From Evernia prunastri (taxonomy: Eukaryota; Ascomycota; Lecanoromycetes; Lecanorales; Parmeliaceae), in assembly GCA_003184365.1 (NCBI GenBank), contig NKYR01000023.1:62001-126000 (forward strand): a stretch of 64,000 nucleotides of DNA, written 5' to 3'. The notes beneath the pieces were generated by a model that was not told the origin of the DNA, ran no database searches, and worked only from the letters and a program-made list of their open reading frames with translations. This document shows, piece by piece, positions 1 through 11,117 of this stretch. The translations under genes and the position numbers were made by a program. Numbering within the stretch: position 1 is the stretch's first letter; each line of letters starts with the position of its first letter.

Positions 1-690
1 TGACTCGTACTCAGGCCCGAAGCTAGACTTATTATCTAGTGGATGTGATATCGTTCTATCAACGTGACAGGACACCCTTGGGCTCGAGCCCGTTCTGAGA
101 TTGTTAGACCGTCCGGGGTCGCGACGAGGATGGGAAGAACCAACAACGTACCTCACTCGTACTGAGGCCCGAAGTCGCTACTGGGTGTGAAGGTAGCGGT
201 GGATGTGATATCGTTCTACATTGTTGGGGTATGAGCTTGGTTAGTAAGAGTTAGAGACAAATACACGGTCAGGGCTACGGGGTGTATGGAAAAGTCTGCT
301 CTTGCAAGACATGGTCGGCCTGTAAAGAGAGATCTCTACAGGTAACGCGAAACAAGCTCTCTAAGGGGACTTGCGGGGCGTGGTGTACAATGGCAGCGAC
401 TGCTCAGGGCTCAAGCACGCATACATATGGCCCCAGGGACCTCATCCCTTCAATGGGCTCTGACCCCTGGTGAATCACTCTCTCTTGGGAGAGTGGGGCA
501 GCCGTAGTTCGTCGAGGCCTTGAAAGACACTGTCTGTATAGCCCGAGAGGACGGACGCGCATGTCGGTACGTGGAGTGTAGGTTACGCCTAATACTACGT
601 GCTTAAGGAGCAAACTGCAATCGACCTAGGGAAGGATGGGGTGGTGCCCGGAATTCCACTCCATGAGGGAGTAAAGCTGGGGTAGGATCC
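1..690. repeat. Retroelement-derived debris with a duplicated 3'-type segment
   Basis: No intact gene is visible here. Two related segments lie at about 3-58 and 155-218. Each begins with ACTCGTACT.AGGCCCGAAG and ends with GTGGATGTGATATCGTTCTA, and the copies are 152-160 bp apart. The flanking DNA is riddled with stop codons in all frames. Because the next downstream feature encodes the tail of a LINE reverse transcriptase, I infer that these are pieces of LINE 3' regions, possibly nested or tandem insertions. The element family is not identified. Confidence 0.45.
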
Positions 691-696
691 AGATAA

Positions 697-981
697 GTGG
701 ATATTCCGAACCTACAGATTGATTGTAGCAAATGCGAATGTGGGCGGGCTAGACAGACCGCCCGCCACCTACTACACGAATGTAGGCTGTATGCAAAGCA
801 GAGGAGTAGGCTTTGGGCAGCGGAAAGGAGGAAGGTGCAAGAGGGGGTGATAACTCACGAAGATATGCTGACAACACCTCGCTACGCCTCCATGGCGGCG
901 AATTTTATATGGAATACTGGGCTCATTGGGCAATTTCGAGCCCTCGATGAAGAACAAGAAGAAGGATTCGTAGAGGCATGA
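697..981 (+). mobile_element. C-terminal fragment of a fungal LINE (Tad1-like) reverse transcriptase
   Basis: A 94-codon open frame follows an in-frame TAA and begins with GTG, so it has no credible start of its own. It contains a cysteine/histidine knuckle (C-x-C-G-x2-R-Q-T-x2-H-L-L-x-E-C) followed by an LW motif. It then reads TP-x2-A-x-M-A-A-x-F-I-W-x-T-G-L-x-G-Q-F and ends in an acidic tail. This is the pattern found after the RNase H domain in fungal non-LTR retrotransposon ORF2 proteins. Everything upstream (RT and RNase H) is missing or unrecognisable, so this is a 5'-truncated, dead copy. Its presumed 3' UTR runs to the AATC-type repeat near 1203. Confidence 0.6.
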
Positions 982-1202
982 TATCAACAAGCAGGACGCG
1001 GCCACGATGTGGGGGGCCCCAGCGTAGTAGGGTACCCCCCCACAAGGATGCATGCAATGAGGCAGCAAGTGGATCCACACCGATTTGTATAGCCTCACTT
1101 TTGCTAGTGGGGCAATATGATTGGCTGGATTGGCTGGTAGATGGATTATGTAATCTCGCATAGTTGGCCCACTAAGGGACTAACTTCAGGGTAGTATGAC
1201 AT

Positions 1203-1227
1203 AATCAATCAATCAAATCAATCAAAC
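1203..1227 (+). repeat. (AATC)n short tandem repeat at LINE 3' end
   Basis: An imperfect AATC repeat lies 25 bp upstream of the next start codon and about 220 bp after the LINE reading frame. LINEs often end in short tandem repeats, so it may mark the 3' terminus of the element. That reading is inference. Confidence 0.4.
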
Positions 1228-1250
1228 TGAAGCTCGAGCAACAGATCACC

Positions 1251-2333
1251 ATGCTCGTGGAAAAGATGAAATACTTCAGTGTTCTGATCATTTGCCTCTA
1301 TGTCTACCATTGTACCGCCTTACCCCCCATCTCTCACCCCAACGCGCCCAATCCCGTCAGCTTGGTTTATGTCTTCCCCAAAGGAGTATGGGTCGAAAAC
1401 ATCGCGTTCCGCCCCAATGGCCAGCTTCTAATCACCCGCCTTGATACCTCCGAGCTCTACCTCTTCGACTTCGCGTCGCCAGCTCCAGAGCCAATACTCG
1501 TCTACCGCTTCCCGAACGCCCTGGCCTTGACCGGCATCGCAGAGGTCGCTCCAGATGTCTTTGCTGTCAGCGTAGGAAATTATACTCTGGCCTCGGGCCC
1601 CACGGCCGGATCCTGGGCTGTCTGGCGTATGGATCTGAGTGGTTGGAGCAATGAGACGTTACCGCTGGCTGACTCCCAGGTCTCCAAGATCGCTGATGTC
1701 ACAGAGGCGGCGCACCTGAAGGACATGTGGTACCTCTCTGAAATGTACATCCTCTTGAGTGATTTCCGCGCCGGCGTTATCTACCGTCTCGACATGGAGA
1801 CCGGCGCCTACACGACTGTGATTGCGAACAGCCTGACAGCCGCAGTCCCACAGAAAAACTTCGGCACCGCGGGTGTCAGTGGCTTGCATGTGCGCGACGA
1901 CTACCTCTATTTCACCAATACTGGGCTCAACATCTTTGCCAGAATCCCCATCGATGCTGATGGCACACCAGCGGGGAGCGCCTCAATTGTAGCACATACC
2001 CCAGCGTCGACTGATTACTTCGATGGATTCACCTTCGGCGCCAACGGTGATGCGTACATGGTGACCGGATCCGGCAACACGGCGGTCAGGCTTTCCCAGT
2101 CGGACGGATCGTTTGTGACAATTGCTGGCAGACTCAACTCGACGCTGGTTGCCGAGCCGACCGCTTGCGCCTTTGGTAGAGGGGTTTCCGATCAGGGTGT
2201 TTTGTATGTGACTACTGCTGGGGGGTTGGCGGCGCCTGTGTCAGGTAGGTACATGCGTGGTGGATCGGTTGTGGTTGTTGAAGATGCCGAGCCGAGACAC
2301 ACAGCTAGCGAGCGTGTCTCGGGACTATTCTGA
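1251..2333 (+). CDS. Secreted six-bladed beta-propeller (SMP-30/gluconolactonase-like) protein
   Basis: This is a single-exon gene of 360 residues. A second in-frame Met at 1266 sits directly before the hydrophobic stretch MKYFSVLIICLYVYHCTALP, which looks like a cleavable signal peptide, so either Met could be the start. After it come repeated strand motifs such as VENIAFRPNGQLLITRL, LTGIAEVAPDVFAVSVGN and VSGLHVRDDYLYFTN, in the order expected for an SMP-30/NHL-like propeller. Two N-x-S/T sites fit secretion. Fungal relatives include hetero-Diels-Alderase proteins of tropolone-sesquiterpenoid clusters (AsR5 type) and many uncharacterised secreted lactonase-like proteins. No biosynthetic cluster surrounds it here, so the substrate is unknown. 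It is intact and ends about 2.3 kb before the NACHT gene. Confidence 0.8.
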   Translation: MLVEKMKYFSVLIICLYVYHCTALPPISHPNAPNPVSLVYVFPKGVWVENIAFRPNGQLLITRLDTSELYLFDFASPAPEPILVYRFPNALALTGIAEVAPDVFAVSVGNYTLASGPTAGSWAVWRMDLSGWSNETLPLADSQVSKIADVTEAAHLKDMWYLSEMYILLSDFRAGVIYRLDMETGAYTTVIANSLTAAVPQKNFGTAGVSGLHVRDDYLYFTNTGLNIFARIPIDADGTPAGSASIVAHTPASTDYFDGFTFGANGDAYMVTGSGNTAVRLSQSDGSFVTIAGRLNSTLVAEPTACAFGRGVSDQGVLYVTTAGGLAAPVSGRYMRGGSVVVVEDAEPRHTASERVSGLF

Positions 2334-4606
2334 AGCTATGTGTGTGAAGGCTAGTGTGAAACCATCGCAGATGATTCTTTTCGCGCGTACATACGTGTAT
2401 TCTTTGGAGAATCAATGCACGATTCCGATATTAGATGTGGTTTTGACTTCCACATATAAGCCGTTCGCAGGACTGACATAGGCGGAGATTGTTTACAGAT
2501 GTTCATAGTGTCTGACCAGGAGACAGACAATCGACAGTCCAATAAGAAGTGGTCCGTCCACTGTATTCAATACCCTGCATATCACACTGAGGCTGTCTCT
2601 ATGACTAATAACGGAATTAGAATCTAAAGTCGTTACCTTAGTTGAGTCGCCAGGTTCAGCTGACCGCACGTATCAACGATTCGTATTCGCGGCACGACCA
2701 AGCCAGGTAAGCTATAGCCTATACAAGTGTCAACTTATATGATGATCTGGTTGAAATTTTTTGCACGGAACTGCGTTTTTACCGCTAGCCACTTTCAACA
2801 AGTTCTGCAAAAGCGCCCGATCGCTTTATGCAACGTACTCATGCGGCATTTTTTCTTTGGGAGAAGTACTAATTGATACTGAGGCTTCTTAGAGTAGTTC
2901 TGTGCGAAATGATTAGCTAGATTGGGCTGTAGCAATCCGCTGGTGCAGGTCGAGGGATAGGGGAGCGACAATGGGGAGATAATCGGTGAGAGGGTCAGCG
3001 CGAGAATAGAAAAATACGCTCGGAGTCTGCCTCGTCGCAATTCTGTACAATGCAAGGACCGAAGACTTGTTGAAACTGGGGGCTGATTCCTGTGCACGCA
3101 ATGGCGGAGTCAGTATCAGCTTCTGAGCAACCGGAATATGCGGATGCATTGTTCAAGCATGATGCCTGTAATGTAGGTGTCATTGGGACGACGGGTCTTT
3201 CTTCAGTGGGTTAGGCATTGGTTGGTGACTGACTGCACACGGGGCTAAACCACTTCTGAAGGGTTTCTGGTCAGCATGTCCCCAAGAACTCAAGAGGAGA
3301 TGGGAGCCACGAGACATGTGAGTCGACAGTCTTGAGTGTGAACAAACTGAGAACAAGCGAAAGAGAGAACAGTTTACTCGGTAATGTTGCCCTAAGCTAC
3401 AGCATGGGACACCAGGACAACAAACGCAAGGGCAAACATTAAGAGTTTCTGAGATTGGAGCATTGCTGAAAATCGGGCGCTTGAGATTCTGAATGAGTTT
3501 GAAGAGGTAACAAAGGAGTGGGCAAGGGAGTCTTGACGAAGGAAAAGTCGAATGAGAGCAGAGACCAATATGAACCTAGTGTCCATCGGACCAATTTCAA
3601 TTCACCTCTGGGGTCGACTTTGCACAAGACCGCCCAAGTACATTATATCATCATCAGCCAAGTAGGTAAAGCTCTTCCAATGTTGGGACGAAAATGACTA
3701 TTTTGGACACACCATCTTACATCCCACAAGGCTGCACAAATACAAAACAGGAAGAAGCGAAAGGCGCGAGGGACTATGTCCGCCTAGACTGATCTCAAGA
3801 CAAAGATGATATACACTCCAGGAGAATAGTCTCACAGGCCGGACAGCAGCGGTAACTCGCCTTTGGTTCATCAACCACGATGGAAACTTTCGGCCATAGG
3901 ATTATTCTAATAGCGTCTCATTGGACTGAGGCACTAACGCTTTCAAGAAGTCAAAAATGTTAGCGTATGACATCGTGACCACTATGTCGTGATGCCTATC
4001 ATGCCGGCATAATCAACGATGGCGGGATTCGATAACACTTTGTAAACGGGTCTGTTACGTACGTAAATCAAGCACCCATCAAATACCGACCAGCTGGGCT
4101 TTCGGTATTATCTGTCGCCTTGCATTGAAATGTCGGTCGGCAACCAGGTTCCGGTATATAACGCTTTTGATCGGATCAGTGCTGCGTTGAAAAGGCGGAT
4201 TCTGTTATGGAGACTTGAGGTCCCAGCCGTACGAGAGCGGAGGATCACGAACATCACGCTGCTGGTCCCTTCGCGCTGGCCAGCAGCAAAGTCCAACAAG
4301 CCTATCTCCCAGTGTTGTCTCCAGGAGACTTCACATTGATATTGACCGGCGAATTGCATGTACCTGCCTTGTCAATTCCAGCCATCAAAGAAAGGATTTC
4401 TACTTAATACATCGCGGCAACAAGCCAAGAATGCATCCTCCTGTGAGATTAGCGCCATGGTTCTAGCCAATGCACGCCCTTCTAAAAATATACGTGGTGC
4501 GGGGCAGAGTTGGGCGAGGCTGAACAGCATTGATAAGTCAGCGGACTTTGCAGCCGAGTCCAACAGCTGTATCTTCCTGTGAAACCATGTAAGTCTTGTC
4601 AACTAG
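2334..4606. other. Intergenic, no supported gene
   Basis: The stretch holds only short, unrelated open frames of 100 residues or fewer, without domain motifs, signal peptides or convincing splice signals. I see no repeat or tRNA in it. The last few hundred bases should contain the promoter of the NACHT gene. Confidence 0.5.
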
Positions 4607-6768
4607 ATGTCAGACCCTGTAACGATCCTGGGGACAGTCGTCGGAGTGGCAGCACTGGTCATACAAGTCACGCAGATCTTGAACGACTATCGCAAGGGGG
4701 TCTCTGAATTTGGCAATGCTGTTGAAGAGCTCCTTACCAATACACAACAGCTTAGTGAAGTCCTCACCAAGTTGGAGGAGTTCGTCCGGGGTGATTCGCT
4801 GAGACTCTTTCAGTCGTTTACTACCACGTCAACCCTGTACCTCGCCAACCTTCGCTGCGAAACCAGACTTCGCTCCCTCCTCGCCGGGCTAGAGAAGCAT
4901 GCGCGTAGATCACAGGCTCATCAGGTGTCCAACGCTTTGAAATGGCCATTCAAAGAGAAAGAAACGCGAAACATTTCTGCAGAGCTTCGCGGATACGCCC
5001 AGACGTTCCAGTTCGCTCTCACGCTTGACGGCTGCAAACTCTTGTTGAAGACTTCTCAAGATGTTTCCTTGGTTCTCCAGAACTCAGTTCGCTCGGCATC
5101 GATCGCAAAGGAGGACGTTCAGAATACCAGACTGATTCTTACGACTGTCAACACGTTGCATGAAGGGACAGTAGCCATACAGAAGAATGTTGAGGAGCTG
5201 CTTGATGAGAACTTCTTGAGGTGGCTAGGTGCAACAGACATAAGCGCGAAGCACCAGACGGTCAAGAAGAAGAGGTCACCAAATACTGGGCAATGGATCT
5301 TCCAGACAAAAAGCTACAAGCAATGGGAGAACGATGAATTACCCGTCCTCTGGGCGCAAGGCAAACCAGGAGCAGGAAAATCTACTTTGATGTAGGTCAA
5401 GCGGTTGCCTCAGCTCAACCAAGACGGTCTTTTACTAACATCTGTAGGTCCTGCATTGTCGATAAGCTTAAGGCTGATGCTGGTCTCGAAGAAGGCGTGG
5501 CTTCTTTTTACTGCGTGTATTCACAGACGTCTGGCGCTCAGACACCCGAAGTGATCTTAGCAAGCTTTTCATACCAACTTCTCCGACAACTTGACTCCGT
5601 TCCCGTCGAGGTAGATTCCATCTACCAGCGTCATCGCAGAGAGAACACCAGACCAGATCTCTCGGGACACATGGAGATACTCAGACATATTTCACCGCAA
5701 TTCTCCAAAGTGTGGCTGCTTGTCGATGCTCTTGACGAGTTGGATCGAGATTGTAGAAACGATCTGACGGAAGCCATCGAGACTTTGATGACTTTTACGA
5801 AAATACTCATTACTAGTCGTCCGCAATCGATCGACAGCGAGGATCTGGAAAGTAAAACTCTGCGCTGTACAATATCTGCCCAAAGTGAGGACTTGAAAAC
5901 CTTCATCGAAAGAAGGCTGGATAGAGCCACTCGAGGAATCCGCCAAAGCCCCGGGTGGAAGCATTTCGTCAGCGATGCACAGGAAAAGCTCGTCAGGCTG
6001 GCAGACGAAATGTTCTTAGTGGTATCTCTCCAATTAGATCTGCTGTTGGGACTACAGACAGTGCTTGAAATGAGAAGAGCCCTCGAATCCATACCCACAA
6101 CACTGGATGATTTCTACAGAGCCACATTGGACCGTATCAAAGCTGGAAAGTCAAATAAACCACTTCAGATCCTTGCCTGGTTAGTCAAGTTTCCCTTACC
6201 TCTCACTACTAGAGAACTACGGGAAGCACTTGCCGTTGAGGATAGTACAACGTCCATCAACCAAGATGCGTATGTTCCTGAAGATGACATAGTACCAATG
6301 TGTTGCGGCCTAGTCGTATTGCACGAGGACCATCTGTTCCGTCCAAATACGCTCTCCCTGGCTCACGCAACTGTGCATGAATACTTGTCTAAGAACCTGG
6401 AAATTGTTCATGGCTTTGACCGCGTCATAGAGAAGACATGCGTGGCTTATGAAAAGTTGGTTGAGCACTCCAACCTATCTCGGCCCGGCGAATACAAGGG
6501 AGACGTTCTCAATGAAAACGCATTATCAGGGCACGCAAGTTATTATTTGCTTCTCCACTCCCAAGAGTCCAAAGAGCTGCTCGCGCGTGAGAGCAAGAGA
6601 ATGTTCGACATGGTCCTCAAAGTCGTTGAAAAACTCTGTGAAATACACGACACAATTGGTGCGGAACAGGAAAGTCCTGGACAGCGAGCTAAGAACAGCC
6701 AAACCTATACTCTCGGAAAGCCGTGCCCAGCTAATGAGCCTAGCAGTACCTCGCTCCAGGCTTCGTAG
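4607..6768 (+). CDS. STAND-type NACHT ATPase with PigL_N/HeLo-like N-terminus, no repeat domain
   Basis: Exons are 4607-5391 and 5448-6768, giving 701 residues. The intron is 56 nt, with GTAGGT donor, ACTAAC branch and TGTAG acceptor. The N-terminus (MSDPVTILGTVVGVAALVIQ) matches the helical N-terminal domain of fungal STAND proteins (PF17111, PigL_N). A coiled stretch follows, then the NACHT P-loop GKPGAGKST (residues 252-260), the Walker B region LLVDALDELD (about 353-361) and the sensor segment ITSRPQ. A winged-helix-like segment ends with the family motif LAHATVHEYL. Such proteins act as intracellular NLR-like sensors in allorecognition or immunity. The ankyrin, WD or TPR repeats that normally follow are absent: a stop falls about 130 residues after the LAHATVHEYL motif. 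The CDS could be a natural short form or 3'-truncated. Confidence 0.85.
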
Positions 6769-7257
6769 AGATGTTGAGCCCCGAAATAGCTAAGGCTAGC
6801 TGCGACTCCAACAGGAAGCCTCATTCATTCCCACCCCCAGATCTTCCGGGCACATTATTTTCAACATTTCCGCCTACCGTCACCTTCCGGAGGGCTATTC
6901 TGTCTGTTGAACTTTGGTGCCAACCTTCGTCATGATGAGGGACTAGTCCTACGATAGACGCGCTAAGTCCTGGAAATGTTCCCAGCGGCGCGAGTCTCTG
7001 AGATCCGATCCTCCCCTGTTTCGCGAGCGAAAGGTATCATGCTTTAGAGCGCGGTGCCTGCGGCATCCTTGCCAGCCTCGTCCCTGTATCCTACGCCGCT
7101 CCTTTTCGCGCGATGTCTCATGGAAGGTTAATGACATGGATATAACAGTCTCTACGTAGCAACGCTTTCTTACGCTATCAGGCTTTTACACACTGGTCGT
7201 ATTTAAGTATCATCTTTCTCATCAAGCGTTAGTCAATACATCATAACTCCGTGTATA
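6769..7257. other. Intergenic, no supported gene
   Basis: I looked here for ankyrin or WD repeats that would continue the NACHT protein in any plus-strand frame and found none. Only short spurious frames are present. Confidence 0.5.
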
Positions 7258-8107
7258 CTACTCTGATCGCCTCGTGAACCCTCGGCGTACTTTTCGAAAA
7301 TCTTCACCATAATCTCCAATGCTGCTCAAGAACGGCGCGTGACCGCTCTCAATCTCGTCTATATTCCATGCCTGGTCCCACAACGGCTTCATCATTGCAC
7401 GCTGCTGCGCCTCCGGCATCGCCACATCCCTCGCCGTGACAACATAAGTCTTTGCAACATCCAAATCCCAATAAGCTCTCCAAACTGGCGTGGTGACAGT
7501 GTTGTGTTTAGCGATCAGCAGCCCATCGGCCCAACGCTCTTGCTCCGAGGGGGCCATATCCTGAAAGAACTCCGCCCTACACACGTCTCGATTCGGCGTC
7601 CAGATATCACCGTCTCTCGTCGCCCAAGGCGGCGGGGGCCGTCCGTTCACAACTCGGAACGTGCTCACGCCTTCGGGAATGAGAAAGGCCACGAACATGA
7701 CGCGGATGATGCCGCCATCCTTGCCCTCGCTCTTCCGGATACTTCTCTGCAGTCCGCACACAGCCTGGCGGACGGGCACACCGTTGTGCGAATGGCTGAT
7801 TAATATTACCTCTTGGCCTTCGTCCACCAAATCGGAGCAGGGGGCACGTATGACTTTGAGGTCGTCGTAGGGGAGCGCGGAAGGGGCGCTGGGGCCGTAG
7901 TTCGGTATGGTAATGATGATTCTGGGGACGCCTACGCCGGCACTCATATGCTTAACCTTTTAGATAACGAAGTCTTAGATTTCAAGTATCTGCTTCGCTG
8001 CTTACTTGGTGCTTTGGTTATCGGTGGGTTTTGACGATGGGACTGAAATGCGCAGGCGTGTGCATAACGCCGGGCACCCATACGATAGTTGCTCGTTGTG
8101 GGGCTAT
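7258..8107 (-). pseudogene. Alpha/beta-hydrolase (AB_hydrolase-1-like), broken near its N-terminus
   Basis: An open frame at 7258-7947 encodes 229 residues of a fungal alpha/beta hydrolase. It has a first visible strand RIIITIPNYGPSAP, the conserved LVDEGQEVILISHSHNG nucleophile elbow (Ser in SHSHNG instead of the usual HSYGG), a candidate acidic residue in VTARDVAMPE, and the catalytic His in SGHAPFLSS. The family's first strand and oxyanion loop are missing from this frame. They are found upstream on the same strand at about 8020-8107 as TIVWVPGVMHTPAHFSPIVK, but that piece begins with ATA rather than ATG and runs into TAA. A GTAAGC donor follows, so one intron may once have joined the pieces. 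I therefore read it as a decaying gene. A functional short protein starting at 7947 is less likely. Confidence 0.6.
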
Positions 8108-9172
8108 TTGAATTGTTTAATTGGGTTTAGAAGAGTGTTTTGAGGATTTAGACGGACGGTTCTCAAACAAATGCGGAGCCGATTTGAGACTTTATATCGA
8201 TGCAGATGCGTCTTGACTTTGACGTGCGTCGCGGACAACACACCTTGATCCGGCCGCGCATTGAGCTCGTTCCTCGCCAAAGATCCGTTGGTTGTATGGC
8301 TGGCTTGGTTCTATGCCCCGCCAGTACTTAGCTCATTCCTCGCCAAGTGCTGCGTGGCACGGCCACCTACCAAAGCAGTTGAACCCTTTACTGTAGGATT
8401 GCTCCCCCCCAAAAAACTAGCAAAGTTCAATCCGCATTTCCAAAAGTCGCTGGGATTCCACCGTCAACGCTGTCGGCGTCTTCACTCGTCTTAGAACACA
8501 GCATCTTCAAGGAGCCACAGGCAGCGACCGAATGTGAAGGAATGCACATGTATCGAAAAAGGTCTCTACCTATCAGACCAAATACGAGTGACGTCGTGAT
8601 GCATACCCATCGCGATATATCGAATTCTCCGCTTCTCTCCGCGCCGTGTGTCAAGCCAAGGCAAGCAATTTCCTTAATCTTAATCAGGGCAGGGAACATT
8701 CAAGAAAATACCACATTCTATGTTTAAGTATCAATTACCTCACGGCCTCACTTCGATTTCGAGCTTTTCCTTTCAACTTTTCCCAATGGGGTATCTGGAA
8801 GTGGGTGGAAAATTGATTTTTTAACATAAGTTCTGACGAGGGTTTAGAGATAGCGTTGTCTATCATAATGATCACGATAGCTGCTAATCTTGACACTTTC
8901 TTGAATATGGTCAACACGTCACTGTCAGAGGAAAAGAATTCGCTTTTGAAACGACACGGCCGGATTTCAAGCAACGGGTTCAGAGCAAAATGCGTGAGCG
9001 CCAGAAATCGTTCCTCGATTGTATTATTCTGGGTGCGCAAAGATACAACCATTGAGATTGTACATTGTTGAGGACGAGGATTTGCTGTTGAGCCATTGAT
9101 TGTCTCCTCCACCTGCCATTCGGATGTAGAGGCCTCCCCGTTAAGAAGATGCGTAAGAAATCCGAGCAAGCT
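8108..9172. other. Intergenic, no supported gene
   Basis: The only longer frame (minus strand, 8735-9169) has no recognisable motif and a composition unlike its neighbours. A 17-bp near-identical direct repeat, AGCTC(G/A)TTCCTCGCCAA, occurs at about 8264 and 8330. Nothing else is visible. Confidence 0.4.
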
Positions 9173-10258
9173 TTAGTTATTGTTGTACAGCTTCAACAAA
9201 GCGTCGAACCTTGCATCGCCATTCTTGGTCCCCAGGCGATACACCTTCATTTCCCTTTCTTGGCGATAGAATTCCTTCATCTCCTCCTGCTCCCGCGCAT
9301 ACACTTCCGCTCCTTTGGGATCAAGCAGCATCCCCCGGATTCCCTCGGCGTACTCTGCCCTATCTTCCGCAGTCCACAATGGATCCAGAGTCACCCGATT
9401 AGCATGCTCGGCGATAAAGATATCGACATCGGTCAATGGTAGTATCTTCATCCTTTGGGCAAACTCCAGATAGCGAGTCTTATATAAACCGAGTTGGTGA
9501 GCTTTCATCCATTTGTAATTCGCGGCAGTCATCGAATAATGATGTATATGCAGACGCAGACCCCTCAGACCAATTAAGGACCTGATACACGCCATACCAA
9601 GGGCACGGTTCCACAACTTCTCGTCTCCCCCTCCCCAACGCATCTCCAACCGAAGCTTCCTCAATGATCGCTTTTGGTAGGTCGTTCTTGTGTCCATGAA
9701 GCGGCGGTAGGTAGTGCCGTCATCGGCAAAAGAGAACGTGTTCGTCGACCAGAGAACATGGTTAGTTTCGTTGTAGGTCTGGCGACAGGCTCGCAGTACT
9801 GTTAGATGCATTGACTCGTAACCTTTTGGATGGGGTTCAAAGCCATGTCCGTATGTCAGCTGCGACTCGCATCGAGGATGCGAATACAGGCACTCTATAC
9901 CATCCTGAGCCCTTTCATTTTCTGGGCGATCGCATGGACACACGAAATCGCTCCAGGATCGAAGGCTCTTGTCTTCGCTAGCGCTAGCAGAGTCCAGGTC
10001 GAGGTAATCGAGGTGTATGAGCCGGTCTCCAAGCAGCAGCGTCCAGATCTTATTGCGAATCTCGAGCGGCATTCGCAGTAGGGGTGAGCATGACGCGTTG
10101 CGCGCAATACTGTCAATTTTTAATGTTAGCACTACTCATCGCTGGGTCGAGGCTGCTACGTACGTTGCTTTGGTGGCTGCATCTTTGACAGCTGTGAAAG
10201 GAACCCTTCTCTTGGTCTTGCCAGCCGTCTTTTCTTCCTCACTCTTTCGCTTGGTCAT
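9173..10258 (-). CDS. 2EXR/DUF7730-like (F-box-related) fungal protein
   Basis: Exons on the minus strand are 10258-10164 and 10109-9173, giving 343 residues. The 54-nt intron has GTACGT donor, GCTAACA branch and GACAG acceptor. The N-terminus is basic (MTKRKSEEEKTAGKTKRRVP). Then comes the diagnostic LLRMPLEIRNKIWTLLLGD segment (LP-x-E-I-R-x-x-I-(W/Y)), followed after about 100 residues by VLRACRQTYNETNHVLWSTNTFSF. Together these define the fungal 2EXR/DUF7730 family. The C-terminus is charged and helical (REQEEMKEFYRQEREMKVYR). Members are F-box-like and abundant in Pezizomycotina. Molecular function is unknown; a role as an ubiquitin-ligase adaptor is only inferred from F-box similarity. 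Confidence 0.82.
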
Positions 10259-11117
10259 TGTTGCTGATGATGGATGGAATAAACTCGCGGGAGACGCGTA
10301 TATGTGACGCGTAGGAAGATCACGTGATGAATTCTACGTGTTACGCTAATTCGAATCATGGTCAGCTCATGTATATTATTGCTTCTACTTGCATTCTCGA
10401 TCAGCGCCGGCCTCATTATGGTATTTGCAACAATTTGTCTAGGATTCATCTCATCTAACCCATCCATCATCGATGGTGCTAGTAGCATCGACCACCTCAT
10501 GCGACAAAGAAAATCGAAGTTTTATTGAATCTCGTTTGGTCTGCAACTTTTGACATGGTCTTTGCAGCTATGCGCAGCTCCCAGAACCTTTTTGAATTTC
10601 TCCAAATAGAAGACTATTCGAACCCAACAACTCCAGAGGCTTCCTCCAGGGTATCCCAAAGTATCAGTCCCACGGGCAGATAAGATGCGACCGTAAGAGC
10701 CATTGGGGGCTGGACCTTCGCTACCGCATTCTCGCCGAGGTCCATAGAAGCTGAAGCATAATGATAAAGTCATGAAGTGTCAAAGGTACAACGGGATTCA
10801 GGTCAGGACGGCCAAAAAGGTTGAGGACCAGTGAATATGCCAGCATATTGATCACCGTGTCCAGTATTGTTCCATGGTGGCAGCCTACATCAAGCGACAT
10901 CCCAATCAAATCCAACAGTGTCCTGAGCCTTCTTGTTTCCTCTTTCCCGATTTGGTGGTGGTAACGACCAGTCCCACAAAGAACAATTTGTGCCATGGGA
11001 CCTCGACGACTTGACAGGCATTATGAGGGTCGAGGCTCTGTGTTGCTGGACTCTGTGTTACTCCACCGCGCATTCGTTTGCAGATTCGTAGGGTCGCGGG
11101 TGACGCATCCCAAGCCG
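10259..11117 (-). other. Unassigned region with coding-like minus-strand frames
   Basis: Two overlapping minus-strand frames (10721-10996 and 10522-10773) read like protein. The first contains a hydrophobic TILDTVINMLAYSLVLNLF segment; the second starts in a different frame with FYGPRRECGSEGPAPNG. I could not join them with splice sites that preserve frame, and neither resembles a family I know. They may be exons of a lineage-specific gene or remains of one. Confidence 0.2.

Noticed and set aside
5631..6098. 155-codon minus-strand frame within the NACHT gene
   Set aside because: It is antisense to the conserved NACHT domain; Ser-rich shadow sequence.
8735..9169. 144-codon minus-strand frame
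   Set aside because: No homology-like motif, no splice or start support, and an irregular composition.
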